A DNA stretch of 64,000 nucleotides from Clostridiales bacterium (GTDB lineage: Bacteria > Bacillota > Clostridia > Oscillospirales > Oscillospiraceae): positions 1 through 64,000 of the forward strand of contig QALX01000006.1 in NCBI GenBank assembly GCA_003150485.1, written 5' to 3'. Position numbers and translations under genes: made by a program. The notes under the pieces were generated by a model, which saw only the letters and a program-made list of their open reading frames with translations, searched no databases and was not told the origin of the DNA. Position 1 is the first letter of the stretch, and each line of letters opens with the position of its first letter. This document shows positions 32,788 through 42,031 of the stretch, one piece after another.

Positions 32788-33618
32788 TCATAGTCCAGAC
32801 CGATAAACCTTCATGATCCGTCTGCAAAAATCCTCTTTGGGTGGTGTGTTCTGATATAGGGAACTCATCATCAATTCATTATGTGTTGTTCCGCTTATAC
32901 CAGCAAGTTGAAGTTCATAACGTGCTCCATCTGGAGAATCTACAAGCACCATCTTATATCGTATAAATATTACATTGCTTCGAGCAACATCTACTTCCGG
33001 GAAATCAATCCGAGCTTTCAAATTGTCGTAAATTACATCCTGGACAACAGCAATGATTTTCGTGCCCCATTGATGGTGATAAAACCCCTTATCAATAAGT
33101 TGCGTAATAAAACGCTTTTGAACATTCTTATAGTTAAAGCTATATGTAGGTTTTGCTTCCAAATCACTATTCAAAACGATTGCCGAATATGCTGGTTCAT
33201 ATGAGCCGGTAATATCTACTGTTTGCAGTTCAATAGATACAAAATTACGGATGGATTGCCCATCGTCCGACAAATCAGCGATAACCATGTCAACCTTCCC
33301 GACATCACCCATCTTGACTTCGTGGACTACAATAGGGTTTGTTGGAGGCTCACCAGGCCAGCAGTTATTAATAACATCGTTGTAAATATTGGCTGCATAT
33401 AACCGCCGAGGACAAACAGCCATCGGAACACTTTCGGTGTCTGTCCGAAGCTTTCTAAAGACGGAGCAAACAGGAAATGGGCCATCAATTCTATGGCTTC
33501 GCTTTGTGCAAATGCAATTTCTATAGGGACATAGATAATCTTCGTTAACAGGGTTTTGCATTTGCTGTGCCGGTTGACCAAGTATCTCACAAATGATGTT
33601 GTATGGATCAAATGGCAT
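32788..33618 (-). CDS. NotI-like type II restriction endonuclease
   Basis: The 276-residue product resembles the NotI family, enzymes with a Cys4 iron site and a PD-(D/E)xK core that cut long GC-rich sites. A Cys cluster lies at residues 30, 35, 37 and 51 (YLCPYRNCICTKR and PVCSVF). The nuclease core has VDMVIAD (Asp110) and SIELQ (Glu130, Gln132), matching the D...ExQ pattern of NotI. The gene starts within the last 11 bp of the methyltransferase gene, so the pair is translationally coupled with the methylase first, the safe order for an R-M system. The recognition site cannot be read from sequence. Confidence 0.75.
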   Translation of the reverse strand: MPFDPYNIICEILGQPAQQMQNPVNEDYLCPYRNCICTKRSHRIDGPFPVCSVFRKLRTDTESVPMAVCPRRLYAANIYNDVINNCWPGEPPTNPIVVHEVKMGDVGKVDMVIADLSDDGQSIRNFVSIELQTVDITGSYEPAYSAIVLNSDLEAKPTYSFNYKNVQKRFITQLIDKGFYHHQWGTKIIAVVQDVIYDNLKARIDFPEVDVARSNVIFIRYKMVLVDSPDGARYELQLAGISGTTHNELMMSSLYQNTPPKEDFCRRIMKVYRSGL

Positions 33619-34744
33619 ATAATCTCACCGTCCCATTCTCGTTTTCTAACAGAGCATTATAGACAACCTTTGCGACGGCTGCCGATAACAATACTGGGAC
33701 AGCGTTGCCTACTTGCTTATATTGTTCAACCTTGCTACCTTCAAATCGTATCTTGTCGGGAAAACATTGTAGCCGCGCTGCTTCTCGAACCGTAATAACT
33801 CTGTCTTGTTCGGGATGAAAAAAGGCTCCCCAATGGGGGTCACATTTTGTCAGTATCGTAGACGCAAACCCGTCTTTTTTTAGCCGACCATATCTTTTTG
33901 TATGGTCGGAACGACGAGCTCGCTTCATCCCTGCTGGAAGCAATTCAATAGGAATATCTCGCCAACTTCCGCCCTCGGGAATATACTTTAATCTTTCTAA
34001 ATTGATAGCGCCCAACGCTGGCGCAACATGATTGAAAATCATTGGGGAACCGTCGCGGATTAGCTTCTGATAATCAGATTGCGGTGGAATAGAATAGTTC
34101 ATCACTTCGCTTCCTTCACCGTTTTCTAATTTGGGCAAATCGGATATTACATCCCAAACAGTAACAAATGGAAGCAAACCATCACCATGCGTATGTTGCG
34201 GGAACTCAATTTCTTGACCAACCCGATTGCCGATAAATATTAAGCGGCGACGCTCTTGAGCCACTCCATAGTTTTCCGCTTTTAATAGTTTTACCTCAAC
34301 CTCATATCCCAAAGACTTTAGACCGCTTTTAATCTCCTTAACCGCGATACCATCCTCAACGGAGGTCATTCCGGGAACATTCTCTATAATAACGTACTTC
34401 GGCAACAAGCCCGCCACAAGTCGCAGATATTCACGGAATAAACCCGAACGCTCATCGTGCATTCCTCTTTGGTGATTATAGACGCTAAAGGCTTGGCATG
34501 GTGGGCCACCAATAATACAGTCCAACTCCCCTTTTTTCATCTTCAGAGAAATCAAAATCTGCTCGGCTGAAATATTCTGTATCGGCCCAGAAATAAACTC
34601 TGTCTCTGGATGATTCAGCTTATAAGTTGCTTCGCACCATGTATCAAAATCGTTGGCTAATAAAATCTCGAATCCATTTTGACGAAAGCCTTCAGAAAGT
34701 CCACCAGCGCCGCAAAACAAATCGACACATTTGAATGTCCGCAT
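33608..34744 (-). CDS. DNA (cytosine-5-)-methyltransferase
   Basis: The 378-residue enzyme methylates C5 of cytosine in a specific site using SAM. All main motifs are present. DLFCGAGGLSEGF is motif I and GGPPCQAFS holds the nucleophile Cys83 (motif IV). ENVPGM is VI, AQERRRLIFIG is VIII, AARLQCFPD is IX and GNAVPV is X. The start is ATG 34744, because an ATG five codons earlier overlaps the GGAGG site. It precedes a NotI-like endonuclease whose start overlaps its end, so it protects host DNA from that enzyme. It is probably selfish or defensive cargo of the mobilizable element. Confidence 0.93.
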   Translation of the reverse strand: MRTFKCVDLFCGAGGLSEGFRQNGFEILLANDFDTWCEATYKLNHPETEFISGPIQNISAEQILISLKMKKGELDCIIGGPPCQAFSVYNHQRGMHDERSGLFREYLRLVAGLLPKYVIIENVPGMTSVEDGIAVKEIKSGLKSLGYEVEVKLLKAENYGVAQERRRLIFIGNRVGQEIEFPQHTHGDGLLPFVTVWDVISDLPKLENGEGSEVMNYSIPPQSDYQKLIRDGSPMIFNHVAPALGAINLERLKYIPEGGSWRDIPIELLPAGMKRARRSDHTKRYGRLKKDGFASTILTKCDPHWGAFFHPEQDRVITVREAARLQCFPDKIRFEGSKVEQYKQVGNAVPVLLSAAVAKVVYNALLENENGTVRLYAI

Positions 34745-34848
34745 GACGCACCTCCTCATCCATACTTATTCAAGTTAAATATAACACAGGTGAACCTCAA
34801 ATTACAAGATATTTTCTAAAGAATCTTTCCGAGAGTTTGCCGGATTTT

Positions 34849-34877
34849 TTGCTATATAGGAACATATCGTGTATACT
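34849..34877 (+). promoter_or_regulatory. Candidate promoter of the sigma-like gene
   Basis: TTGCTA (34849-34854), 17 bp, TATACT (34872-34877), 59 bp before the ATG. Confidence 0.5.
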
Positions 34878-34935
34878 TGTGTCGTTAAGAGTTAGATGAC
34901 ATATTCTGATTTTCTTGGAAAGGAGGTTATTCCCT

Positions 34936-35775
34936 ATGATGATTCAGTTCCCACTTGACAGCAATATCCGATATCTACCCCTCGTCTATCTCTTGCCGCC
35001 GGATTTGATTGCACGCTGTCCCACGCTCTGCGCCCTGCCGCGTTGTCTGTCGGAAATTGCGGCATCCGATGATATGATGGATATGATAACCGGCGACGCT
35101 TTCTTGAAAGAAATCATGGACGCTGTCGCTTCGTTGGCGTTTCCGCATTTCGGCTTTGGCGGGTGGAAGGAGCATTACACCGGCTATTCCCCGGTGTGGC
35201 GTCTGTCCTACTCTTTGCCTATCTGGACAAAGCTCATCGAGGAAGAAACAGGCTGGGGCTTGCAGGCGCTTTTTCGTATGAAGCCCGGTACGCAAATACC
35301 GTTTCCCGACACCGAGCGTATACAGGAGCTTTTCGGCAAGGTAGTCAAGCGGGCTATCGAAGAACAGGGATGGCAGCCCATATTGGACGTTATCAAAGAA
35401 ATGCCATGCGACGAGGACTTTGAGCCGTGGGATACCAATGTACGCAAGGACTTTCTGCGGAAATGGTATCATACGCGCTCCAAGAAGGTGCAGACGGTTT
35501 CTCTGGAAGCACTCATGGAGGACGAGGAGGACGGTAGCATCTTCTATATCCCGGACGCTACGCAGAATGTAGAGGCGTATGTGATTGCCAAGGACTTTGT
35601 TGAACGCTTCCTTGCCACACTCTCCGAAAAGGACAGGCAGATCGTTGAGCTTCGGCAAGACGGGTATTCGTATGTGGAGATTGCGGACAAGCTGGGGTAC
35701 AAGAATCACAGCGGGGTTATTAAGAGAATAGAGGCCATCAAAAAGAAGTTCAAGGAATACAGGGGCAAGGAATAA
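34936..35775 (+). CDS. Sigma-region-4-like DNA-binding protein of the element
   Basis: The 279-residue product ends in a sigma-70 region-4 type helix-turn-helix: LSEKDRQIVELRQDGYSYVE followed by IADKLGYKNHSGVIKRIEAI. The first 190 residues do not resemble sigma region 2. They are mixed helical with aromatic patches (FGFGGWKEHYTGYSPVW), so this is unlikely to be a complete sigma factor. Similar proteins occur on mobile elements of gut Firmicutes. The start ATG 34936 follows AAAGGAGG. It heads the mobilization side of the element and may regulate it; that role is inferred. Confidence 0.75.
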   Translation: MMIQFPLDSNIRYLPLVYLLPPDLIARCPTLCALPRCLSEIAASDDMMDMITGDAFLKEIMDAVASLAFPHFGFGGWKEHYTGYSPVWRLSYSLPIWTKLIEEETGWGLQALFRMKPGTQIPFPDTERIQELFGKVVKRAIEEQGWQPILDVIKEMPCDEDFEPWDTNVRKDFLRKWYHTRSKKVQTVSLEALMEDEEDGSIFYIPDATQNVEAYVIAKDFVERFLATLSEKDRQIVELRQDGYSYVEIADKLGYKNHSGVIKRIEAIKKKFKEYRGKE

Positions 35776-35915
35776 GCCGCGCAGTCAAAAACGACAGGCG
35801 CGTTTTTTTTTGCTGCCCTAAAGTCTGAAAACGAGGTGAAAAAGAGCATGAGGAAGTAAGGCATCGCCGTAAGGCGAAGAAAGCAGCTTCTTTGTGTTGA
35901 TAGTTTGTCGGACAG

Positions 35916-35961
35916 CGCGCCACCGTGAAGCGAACAGCATTCACGGTCTGGTGCGTTTTTT
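35916..35961 (+). terminator. Terminator between the sigma-like gene and the relaxase module
   Basis: The stem CCGTGAA/TTCACGG, extended by GCGCCA/TGGTGCG, ends in six T. A smaller CGCGC...GCGCG stem with nine T lies at 35778-35811, right after the sigma-like gene. The 35776-36042 gap holds no other supported feature. Confidence 0.7.
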
Positions 35962-36042
35962 CATTCTTCCGGCAAAACTCACGCAAAGCGGCGAAACCGA
36001 AAACCGCCCCATATGGGGTAGGCATTGAATATGGAGGTGATT

Positions 36043-36237
36043 ATGGGAATCCGAGAAGAAATCAAGTCCTATATCGTCCGTTCTGGCATGACCATGACCG
36101 AGGTTGTGGACAGGCTGTACGACGATTACGAATGGAGCCGCAGCGTTCCAAATCTCTCCGGCAAGCTGCGGCGAGGTACGCTTCGCTACGGCGAGGCGGT
36201 GGAGCTGGCGGATGTGCTTGACTACGATATTGTCTAG
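36043..36237 (+). CDS. Small helical protein next to the relaxase, 64 aa
   Basis: The 64-residue product (MGIREEIKSYIVRSGMTMTE at the start) is predicted all-helical, with a helix-turn-helix-like pattern: MTMTEVVDRLYDDYEW, then NLSGKLRRGTLRYGEAVELA. Such small proteins commonly precede relaxase genes on mobilizable elements and may help bind oriT or control the mob operon. The ATG at 36043 is chosen because GGAGGTG lies 4 nt upstream; earlier in-frame starts overlap it. It ends 27 bp before the relaxase start. Confidence 0.65.
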   Translation: MGIREEIKSYIVRSGMTMTEVVDRLYDDYEWSRSVPNLSGKLRRGTLRYGEAVELADVLDYDIV

Positions 36238-36264
36238 GTCAAGCGCAAGCGGTAAGGAGGTACA

Positions 36265-37214
36265 ATGGTACAAAAAGCACAGCACGCGATATTACGCTTC
36301 GCAAAGCACAAGTCTGGTTCAGCTGGAGCGCTGGAAGCGCATCATGAGCGCACGAAGGAGAAATACGCAAGTAACCCGGATATTGATATGAGCCGCAGCA
36401 AGGACAACTTTCATATCATTCAGCCAACTCAGAAATACAGAAAAGAGATAGACGCCCGCATCAAGGCGGCAGGGTGCAAGACCCGCAAGGACAGCACGAT
36501 GTTTATAGACACCATCATCACGGCAAGCCCGGAGTTCTTCAATGGAAAAAGCAAGAAAGAGGTGCAGACCTACTTTACCGAGGCTGTCGCATTTATGGAG
36601 AAGAAGATTGGCAAGAGGAATATTTTCTCCGCCGTCGTCCACATGGACGAAAAGACGCCGCATCTGCATCTCTGCTTTACGCCCATTACCGAGGATGGAC
36701 GGTTATCCGCGAAAGAGATATTAGGCAACCGGGCGCAGCTGTCCCAATGGCAGGACGAGTTTCACGCCCACATGAAAAGGCGTTCCCCGTCCTCAAGCGA
36801 GGCGAGAGCGCCCTTGTGACAAAGCGTAAGCACATTCCCACATGGATGTTCAAGCAGTCGGTGGATCTCATCAAGCAGCAGCGGGCCATTGAAAAGGCGG
36901 TATCCGACATCGGCATGATGAATGCCGGGAAGAAGCGGGACGAGATTCTGACGCTAGTGGGGCCGTACTTCGCCCGGTTGGAGGGACATTTGGGGCAGAT
37001 GAAAAAGTACCAGGCCACCATTGACTATCTGACGCAGGAGAACGAGGGCCTGAAAGAAAAGGTTCGGGACAAGAGCGGGATCAAGAAACAGCTTGAGGCT
37101 GCAAAACTGAAACAGGAAAATGAGCAGCTTCGGCGGTTTGTGCAGAGCATCCCACCGGAGCTGCTTTGCACTTTACGGGAACAGCAGCGCCGTCCCAACG
37201 AGCAGCAGCGGTAA
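36265..37214 (+). pseudogene. MobV/Pre-type relaxase, frameshifted
   Basis: MobV relaxases nick oriT and pilot single-stranded DNA in transfer. The first frame (36265-36819) has the Mob/Pre N-terminus (HAILRFAKHKSG, then the HERTKEKYASNPDID stretch) and the histidine motif VVHMDEKTPHLHLCF. After ATGAAAAGG (36772-36780) the coding sense continues one frame over as KRGESALVTKRKHIPTWMFK and the coiled C-terminus to 37214. One missing A in the run at 36774-36777 explains the break. The local bases do not form a classical -1 slippery heptamer, so a real mutation or sequence error is likelier than programmed shifting. The 184-aa N-terminal half may still fold. Confidence 0.8.
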
Positions 37215-37249
37215 GCAGGACACAAATTTGGAGAAATACGGAGGTACAT

Positions 37250-37429
37250 TTGGGAAGAAAGAAAAAGCTAATCAACAACACCGATATTCCCCAGCACAGC
37301 ATTGAGGCAATCGCCCGGTGCATTATGCCGGACATTCTGGCTTTCTATGAGAGCGAGGAGAGCCAGCAGCAATTTGCCGAATGGAAGAAGCAGCGGGAAG
37401 CGGAACAGCAGGAGGTCAAAACAAAATAA
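37250..37429 (+). CDS. Small mobilization-associated protein, 59 aa
   Basis: The TTG at 37250 follows ACGGAGGTACAT, and no ATG offers a better start. The product is basic at the N-terminus (GRKKKLINNTDIPQHSIEAI) and highly acidic/Gln-rich at the end (ESEESQQQFAEWKKQREAEQ). It follows the relaxase reading frame by 35 bp and precedes a strong terminator, so it is the last gene of the mob unit. I recognise no enzymatic motif. Confidence 0.6.
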   Translation: MGRKKKLINNTDIPQHSIEAIARCIMPDILAFYESEESQQQFAEWKKQREAEQQEVKTK

Positions 37430-37436
37430 GGACAGA

Positions 37437-37481
37437 AAAGGCGGGCGCATCGTGTCAAAACGGTGCGCCCGCCTTTTTTCG
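37437..37481. terminator. Terminator at the right end of the element
   Basis: AAAAGGCGGGCGCA pairs with TGCGCCCGCCTTTT around a 14-nt loop, then more T. Its A-run lets it act on the minus strand too, possibly replacing the tRNA-Leu terminator displaced by the insertion. Confidence 0.75.
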
Positions 37482-37572
37482 TTTATGGGGCCTGTTTCTT
37501 CTTCCGTGGGCCTCTCGGCTTGGAGGTCGGCTGTTTTTTCACGCCGTTGCGAAAATGAGTGGTTTCGTAGCG

Positions 37573-37601
37573 GTCAAAGAAAAGCAATAATCCGAACCCA
37601 T
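37573..37601. repeat. attR: right arm and core
   Basis: The element-side arm GTCAAAGAAAA (37573-37583) is followed by the core AATCCGAACCCAT (37589-37601), then host DNA. The core is also one arm of a stem with GGTTCGGATTAT (37617-37628), a hairpin just downstream of tRNA-Leu. Confidence 0.8.
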
Positions 37602-37635
37602 CACCGATTGGAAATAGGTTCGGATTATATTGGTT

Positions 37636-37720
37636 TGGTGCGGGTAACAGGACTCGAACCTGCACGTCTTGCGACATGAGAACCTAAATCTCACATGTCT
37701 GCCAATTCCATCATACCCGC
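37636..37720 (-). tRNA. tRNA-Leu, anticodon UAG
   Basis: The minus-strand acceptor stem GCGGGTA pairs with TACCCGC, followed by A and an encoded CCA. The anticodon stem TGAGA/TCTCA encloses the loop TTTAGGT, giving the anticodon TAG. A long variable arm and the T-loop GGTTCGAGTCC are present. The 85-nt length fits a class II leucine tRNA. The integration core of the neighbouring element lies 35 bp past its 3' end. Confidence 0.93.
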
Positions 37721-37767
37721 AAAGCTCGTTTTATGTTACCACAAGCTGAGGTCGCTGTCAAACAAGA

Positions 37768-37796
37768 TTGCAATCTGCTGCCGGGCCCGATATAAT
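37768..37796 (+). promoter_or_regulatory. Candidate mutY promoter
   Basis: TTGCAA (37768-37773), 17 bp, TATAAT (37791-37796), 28 bp before the ATG. Confidence 0.65.
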
Positions 37797-37824
37797 AGGA
37801 GGGACATCTCAGGGAGGCGCGGCT

Positions 37825-38909
<1,085 letters not shown>

Positions 38910-38913
<4 letters not shown>

Positions 38914-39812
38914 TTTGTAACCTCTGTCCCCGCAGCTGCAACGCCCTGCGCACCGAGACGCAGGGTCAGGGCTTTTGCGGGATGCCTGCCACGCCAGTGG
39001 CCGCTCGGGCCGCCCTCCACTTCTGGGAGGAGCCGCCCCTCTCGGGCACCCGGGGCAGCGGCGCGATTTTCTTCAGCGGCTGCCCCCTCCGGTGCGTGTT
39101 CTGCCAGAACGAGGCCATCAGCCACAACCGGTTTGGGACCCCGCTGACCGCCGGGCAGATTCGGGACCTCTGCCTGGATCTCATCGCCCAGGGCGCCCAT
39201 AACATCAACCTGGTCTCCCCTACCCACTATGCCCACATTCTGGGGGAAGTGCTGGCGGAACCCCTGCCGGTGCCGGTGGTCTGGAATACCGGCGGGTATG
39301 AGAAGACAGAGACCCTGGCAGCGCTGGAGGGCAAGGTGGACGTCTACCTGCCCGACCTGAAGTATCTGGACGGTGCTGTTGCCGCCCGGTATTCCGCCGC
39401 GCCAGACTACCCCCAGGCGGCCACCGCCGCCATCCGGGAGATGGTCCGCCAGGTGGGGCCGGTCCAGCTGGATGGGGACGGTATCCTGCAAAAGGGAGTT
39501 GTCATCCGTCATCTCCTGCTGCCGGGGCAGCTGCCCGGGGCCAGGGCCGTGATGGACTGGGTGGCGGAGCACTTCCGGCCCGGAGAAGTACTGTTCTCCC
39601 TGATGAGTCAGTACGTCCCCTGGGGCCAGCTGGACCAGTGCCCAGAACTGAACCGCCCCCTGCGCAAGGCCGAAACCCGAAAGGCCGCCGAGTACATGGC
39701 CCTGCTGGGCCTGGAGGGATTTACCCAGGAGCAGACTGCCGCCAGCCAGGCCTATATCCCTGATTTCGACTTGACCGGACTTGTATCCAAGGAAGAGGAG
39801 GAGCAACTATGA
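38910..39812 (+). CDS. Radical SAM protein, PflX-like
   Basis: The 300-residue product resembles COG1313 (PflX), radical SAM proteins of unknown substrate related to pyruvate formate-lyase activators. The cluster-binding motif CPLRCVFCQN lies near residues 60-69. The N-terminus CNLCPRSCNA and GFCGMP add conserved cysteines. AHNINLVSPTHY and VVWNTGGYE are typical of the group. The start is set at the ATG that overlaps the mutY stop; a longer frame exists but overlaps mutY. It ends overlapping cysK2, so translation of the three genes is coupled. What it modifies is unknown. Confidence 0.85.
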
Positions 39813-40738
39813 ATGTTTTTCAATCCATTGCCGACCTGGTGGGCAGTACGCCGCTGCTGCACCTGAGCCGCTACGGAGCCGCCCACCAGCTGGAGGCCAC
39901 CCTGCTGGGTAAGCTGGAATACCTGAACCCGGCGGGTTCCGCTAAGGACCGGGTGGCCCGGGAGATCATCGCCCAGGCCGAGGCGGATGGCCGGTTAAAA
40001 CCGGGCTCCGTCATCATCGAACCCACCTCCGGCAACACCGGCATCGGCCTGGCCGCCATCGCCGCCTCCAAAGGCTATCGGGTCATCATCACCATGCCTG
40101 AGACCATGTCTGCGGAACGCCGGGCCCTGATGGGCGCTTACGGAGCGGAGCTGGTGCTCACCGATGGGGCCGCAGGCATGGCGGGCTCCATCGCCAGGGC
40201 GGAGGAACTGGTGCGCACCACCCCCAACGCCATCCTGGGGGGCCAGTTTACCAACCCAGCCAACCCGGACGCCCACCGCAAGACCACCGGCCCGGAGATC
40301 TGGGCGGACACCGACGGCAAAGTGGACCTTTTCGTGGCGGGCATCGGCACCGGCGGCACCATCACCGGTGTGGGCGAATACCTGAAGGCCCAGAATCCCG
40401 CCGTCCAGGTGGTGGGGGTGGAGCCCGCAGGCTCCCCCTTCCTGACCCAGGGCGTGGCAGGGTCCCACGGCCTCCAGGGCATCGGCGCAGGATTTGTGCC
40501 CGAAATCCTCAACACAAACATCTACGATGAGGTGATCACAGTGACCGATCAGGCCGCCTATGAGACCGGCAGGGCCTTGGCCACCACCGAGGGTATCCTG
40601 GTGGGGATCACCTCGGGAGCGGCGGTGTGGGCCGCCGGGGAACTGGCCCGGAGGCCGGAAAACCGCGGCAAGGTGATTGTGGCCCTACTGCCGGACACCG
40701 GGGACCGCTACCTGTCCACCCCCATGTTTGCAGAATAA
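39809..40738 (+). CDS. cysK: Cysteine synthase A paralogue
   Basis: The 309-residue PLP enzyme has YLNPAGSAKDR with the PLP lysine (Lys46), TSGNTGIGLA, GTGGTITG and the C-terminal GDRYLSTPMF. It is therefore a second O-acetylserine sulfhydrylase. A difference from the copy at 11258-12190 is Ala in place of Val before the lysine (GSAK versus GSVK). Its ATG overlaps the stop of the radical SAM gene, and it has no promoter or CymR-like operator of its own. It should therefore be expressed with mutY rather than with sulfur genes. The C-terminal motifs match CysK more than CysM, though O-phosphoserine or another acceptor is not excluded. Confidence 0.93.
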   Translation: MNVFQSIADLVGSTPLLHLSRYGAAHQLEATLLGKLEYLNPAGSAKDRVAREIIAQAEADGRLKPGSVIIEPTSGNTGIGLAAIAASKGYRVIITMPETMSAERRALMGAYGAELVLTDGAAGMAGSIARAEELVRTTPNAILGGQFTNPANPDAHRKTTGPEIWADTDGKVDLFVAGIGTGGTITGVGEYLKAQNPAVQVVGVEPAGSPFLTQGVAGSHGLQGIGAGFVPEILNTNIYDEVITVTDQAAYETGRALATTEGILVGITSGAAVWAAGELARRPENRGKVIVALLPDTGDRYLSTPMFAE

Positions 40739-40742
40739 CAAA

Positions 40743-40774
40743 AAAACCAGCCAATCTGTTGATTGGCTGGTTTT
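40743..40774. terminator. Bidirectional terminator, cysK2 / rpsR
   Basis: AAAACCAGCCAATC, loop TGTT, GATTGGCTGGTTTT, between convergent genes. Confidence 0.85.
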
Positions 40775-40801
40775 GTGTTACCGTAATCGGGCTGTTTCGC
40801 C

Positions 40802-41038
40802 TTAGTCGGCCACGTAGGGCAGCAGGGCGATCTGACGGGCGCGCTTGATGGCGACGGTCAGCTGGCGCTGATGCTCTGCACAGGTGCCGGTGGTACGGCG
40901 GGGCAGGATCTTGCCGCGCTCGGAAATGTAGCGGCGCAGCTTGGCAGTGTCCTTGTAATCAATCTGCTGGACCTTGTCCACGCAGAAGGAACAGACCTTT
41001 CTGCGCTTACGGCCGCGGGGACCTCTATCATAAGCCAT
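40802..41038 (-). CDS. rpsR: 30S ribosomal protein S18
   Basis: The 78-residue product has the typical S18 core: VCSFCVDKVQQIDYKDTAKL, RRYISERGKILPRR and TGTCAEHQRQLTVAIKRAR, then IALLPYV. S18 binds with S6 to the 30S platform. The CxxC pair at the N-terminus and the later cysteine suggest the zinc-binding (C+) form. It is the last gene of rpsF-ssb-rpsR, 47 bp after ssb, the usual order. Confidence 0.96.
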   Translation of the reverse strand: MAYDRGPRGRKRRKVCSFCVDKVQQIDYKDTAKLRRYISERGKILPRRTTGTCAEHQRQLTVAIKRARQIALLPYVAD

Positions 41039-41085
41039 AAGAGAATAAACCTCCTTCTTGAGAGTATGGGGTCACAGGGACCCGT

Positions 41086-41595
41086 TTAGAACGGCAGTTC
41101 GCCGTCATCATCACTGAGTTCCGCGAACCCGCTGCTGGGAGCGCCAGCGGAGGGTGCGCCGAAATTCGCAGGGGGCGCGTAGCTGCTGGGGGCAGCGGGA
41201 GCTGCGCCGTAGGGGTCGTAACCGCCTCCCTGGGGCGCGCCGTAGGGAGCGCCGCCGGCTGGCTGGCTGTCGCGGCGGGAGTCGCCAAAGTAAATATTGT
41301 TGGCCACCACCTCGGCCGCAACCCGGCGGTTGCCGTCCCGGTCGGTGTACTCACGCATCTGCAGGCGGCCTTCCACCAGCGCCATACGGCCCTTGTTGAA
41401 GTAGCGGGAGACGAACTCCGCGGTACTGCGCCAGGCCACGATGTTGATGAAATCAGCGCCCCGTTCGCCAGTGCTCTGGCTCTTGAAGTCCCGATCCACC
41501 GCCAAACGGAAGGAGGCCACGGGCGTCCCCTGCTGCGTGTGGCGCAGTTCGGGATCGGCCACCAGGCGGCCCTGCAGGAAAATTTTGTTAAGCAC
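41086..41595 (-). CDS. ssb: Single-stranded DNA-binding protein
   Basis: The 169-residue product has an N-terminal OB fold: NKIFLQGRLVADPELRHTQQ, VASFRLAVDR, FINIVAWRSTAEFV and GRMALVEGRLQ. A Gly/Ala/Pro-rich linker follows, then the acidic tip DDDGELPF that recruits replication and repair proteins. It lies between rpsF and rpsR. GGAGG precedes the ATG. It is probably the replicative SSB. Confidence 0.96.
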   Translation of the reverse strand: MLNKIFLQGRLVADPELRHTQQGTPVASFRLAVDRDFKSQSTGERGADFINIVAWRSTAEFVSRYFNKGRMALVEGRLQMREYTDRDGNRRVAAEVVANNIYFGDSRRDSQPAGGAPYGAPQGGGYDPYGAAPAAPSSYAPPANFGAPSAGAPSSGFAELSDDDGELPF

Positions 41596-41607
41596 GCGCG
41601 CGCCTCC

Positions 41608-41904
41608 TTATTCGGGCTGTTCCACCACGATGGCACGGATAATGCCGTCGGTAATGTTGTAGATACGGGTCAGCTCCGCGGGGAAGTCGGTCTTGGACTC
41701 AAAGGTCATGAGCACATAGTAGCCCTCGTTCTTGTGGTTGATGGGATAGGCCAGACGGCGCTTGCCCCACTCGTTCACTTCGCCCAGGGTCGCGTTCTGT
41801 TCCACCAGGGTCTTGAACTTCTCCACCAGGCCGGCAATTGCCTCGTCAGTCAGGGCGGAGTCGATGACGAAAATTGTTTCGTACTTACCACCAAGTTTTG
41901 CCAT
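41608..41904 (-). CDS. rpsF: 30S ribosomal protein S6
   Basis: The 98-residue product has the S6 pattern: YETIFVIDSALTDEAI, NEWGKRRLAYPINHKNEGYY and FPAELTRIYNITDGIIRAI. S6 pairs with S18 on the 30S subunit. The start ATG 41904 follows GGAGGTGC; a longer frame upstream is not supported. It is the first gene of the rpsF-ssb-rpsR operon, and a stem-loop in its leader resembles the S6:S18 autoregulatory site. Confidence 0.96.
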   Translation of the reverse strand: MAKLGGKYETIFVIDSALTDEAIAGLVEKFKTLVEQNATLGEVNEWGKRRLAYPINHKNEGYYVLMTFESKTDFPAELTRIYNITDGIIRAIVVEQPE

Positions 41905-41930
41905 AGTTTGCACCTCCTTATGGACATATG

Positions 41931-42014
41931 GCCTCCGGTTCTCTGCCGGAGGCAAGGAATTGCTGCGTATACTCGCAGACCTATACATTATACCTGCTTT
42001 TCCCAAAAAGTCAA
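41931..42014 (-). promoter_or_regulatory. rpsF promoter and S6:S18-type leader hairpin
   Basis: The minus-strand promoter is TTGACT (42014-42009), 16 bp, TATAAT (41992-41987). In the leader, GCCTCCGG (41953-41946) pairs with CCGGAGGC (41938-41931) around a 7-nt loop, 27 nt before the ATG. Its CCG content and position fit the known S6:S18-binding motif, but I cannot verify a covariance match. Confidence 0.55.
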
Positions 42015-42031
42015 GTAAAATCTCACTTTTT

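Larger units (their letters stand above)
30085..37601. mobile_element. 7.5-kb integrative mobilizable element at tRNA-Leu
   Basis: The boundaries are 13-bp direct repeats AATCCGAACCCAT at 30085-30097 and 37589-37601. If the ends are joined, GTCAAAGAAAA (37573-37583) and TTTTCTTTGAC (30100-30110) form a perfect 11-bp inverted repeat around one core, as expected for a serine-integrase attP. The cargo is recombinase, XRE regulator, NotI-like R-M system, sigma-like protein and a MobV relaxase with accessory genes. There are no conjugation (T4SS) genes, so it would need a helper. DNA inside is more AT-rich than outside. Confidence 0.85.

Noticed and set aside
36772..36780. Programmed -1 frameshift in the relaxase
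   Set aside because: ATG AAA AGG does not form an X XXY YYZ heptamer, and I see no clear downstream stimulatory stem.
30085..37601. Full conjugative element (ICE)
   Set aside because: No T4SS, coupling-protein or replication genes are visible in 7.5 kb, so it is at best mobilizable.
37483..37677. Basic frame ending RGPRKKKQAP at the right end of the element
   Set aside because: In the integrated state it would begin inside tRNA-Leu; in the circle it is only the +1 frame of the recombinase. No independent start.
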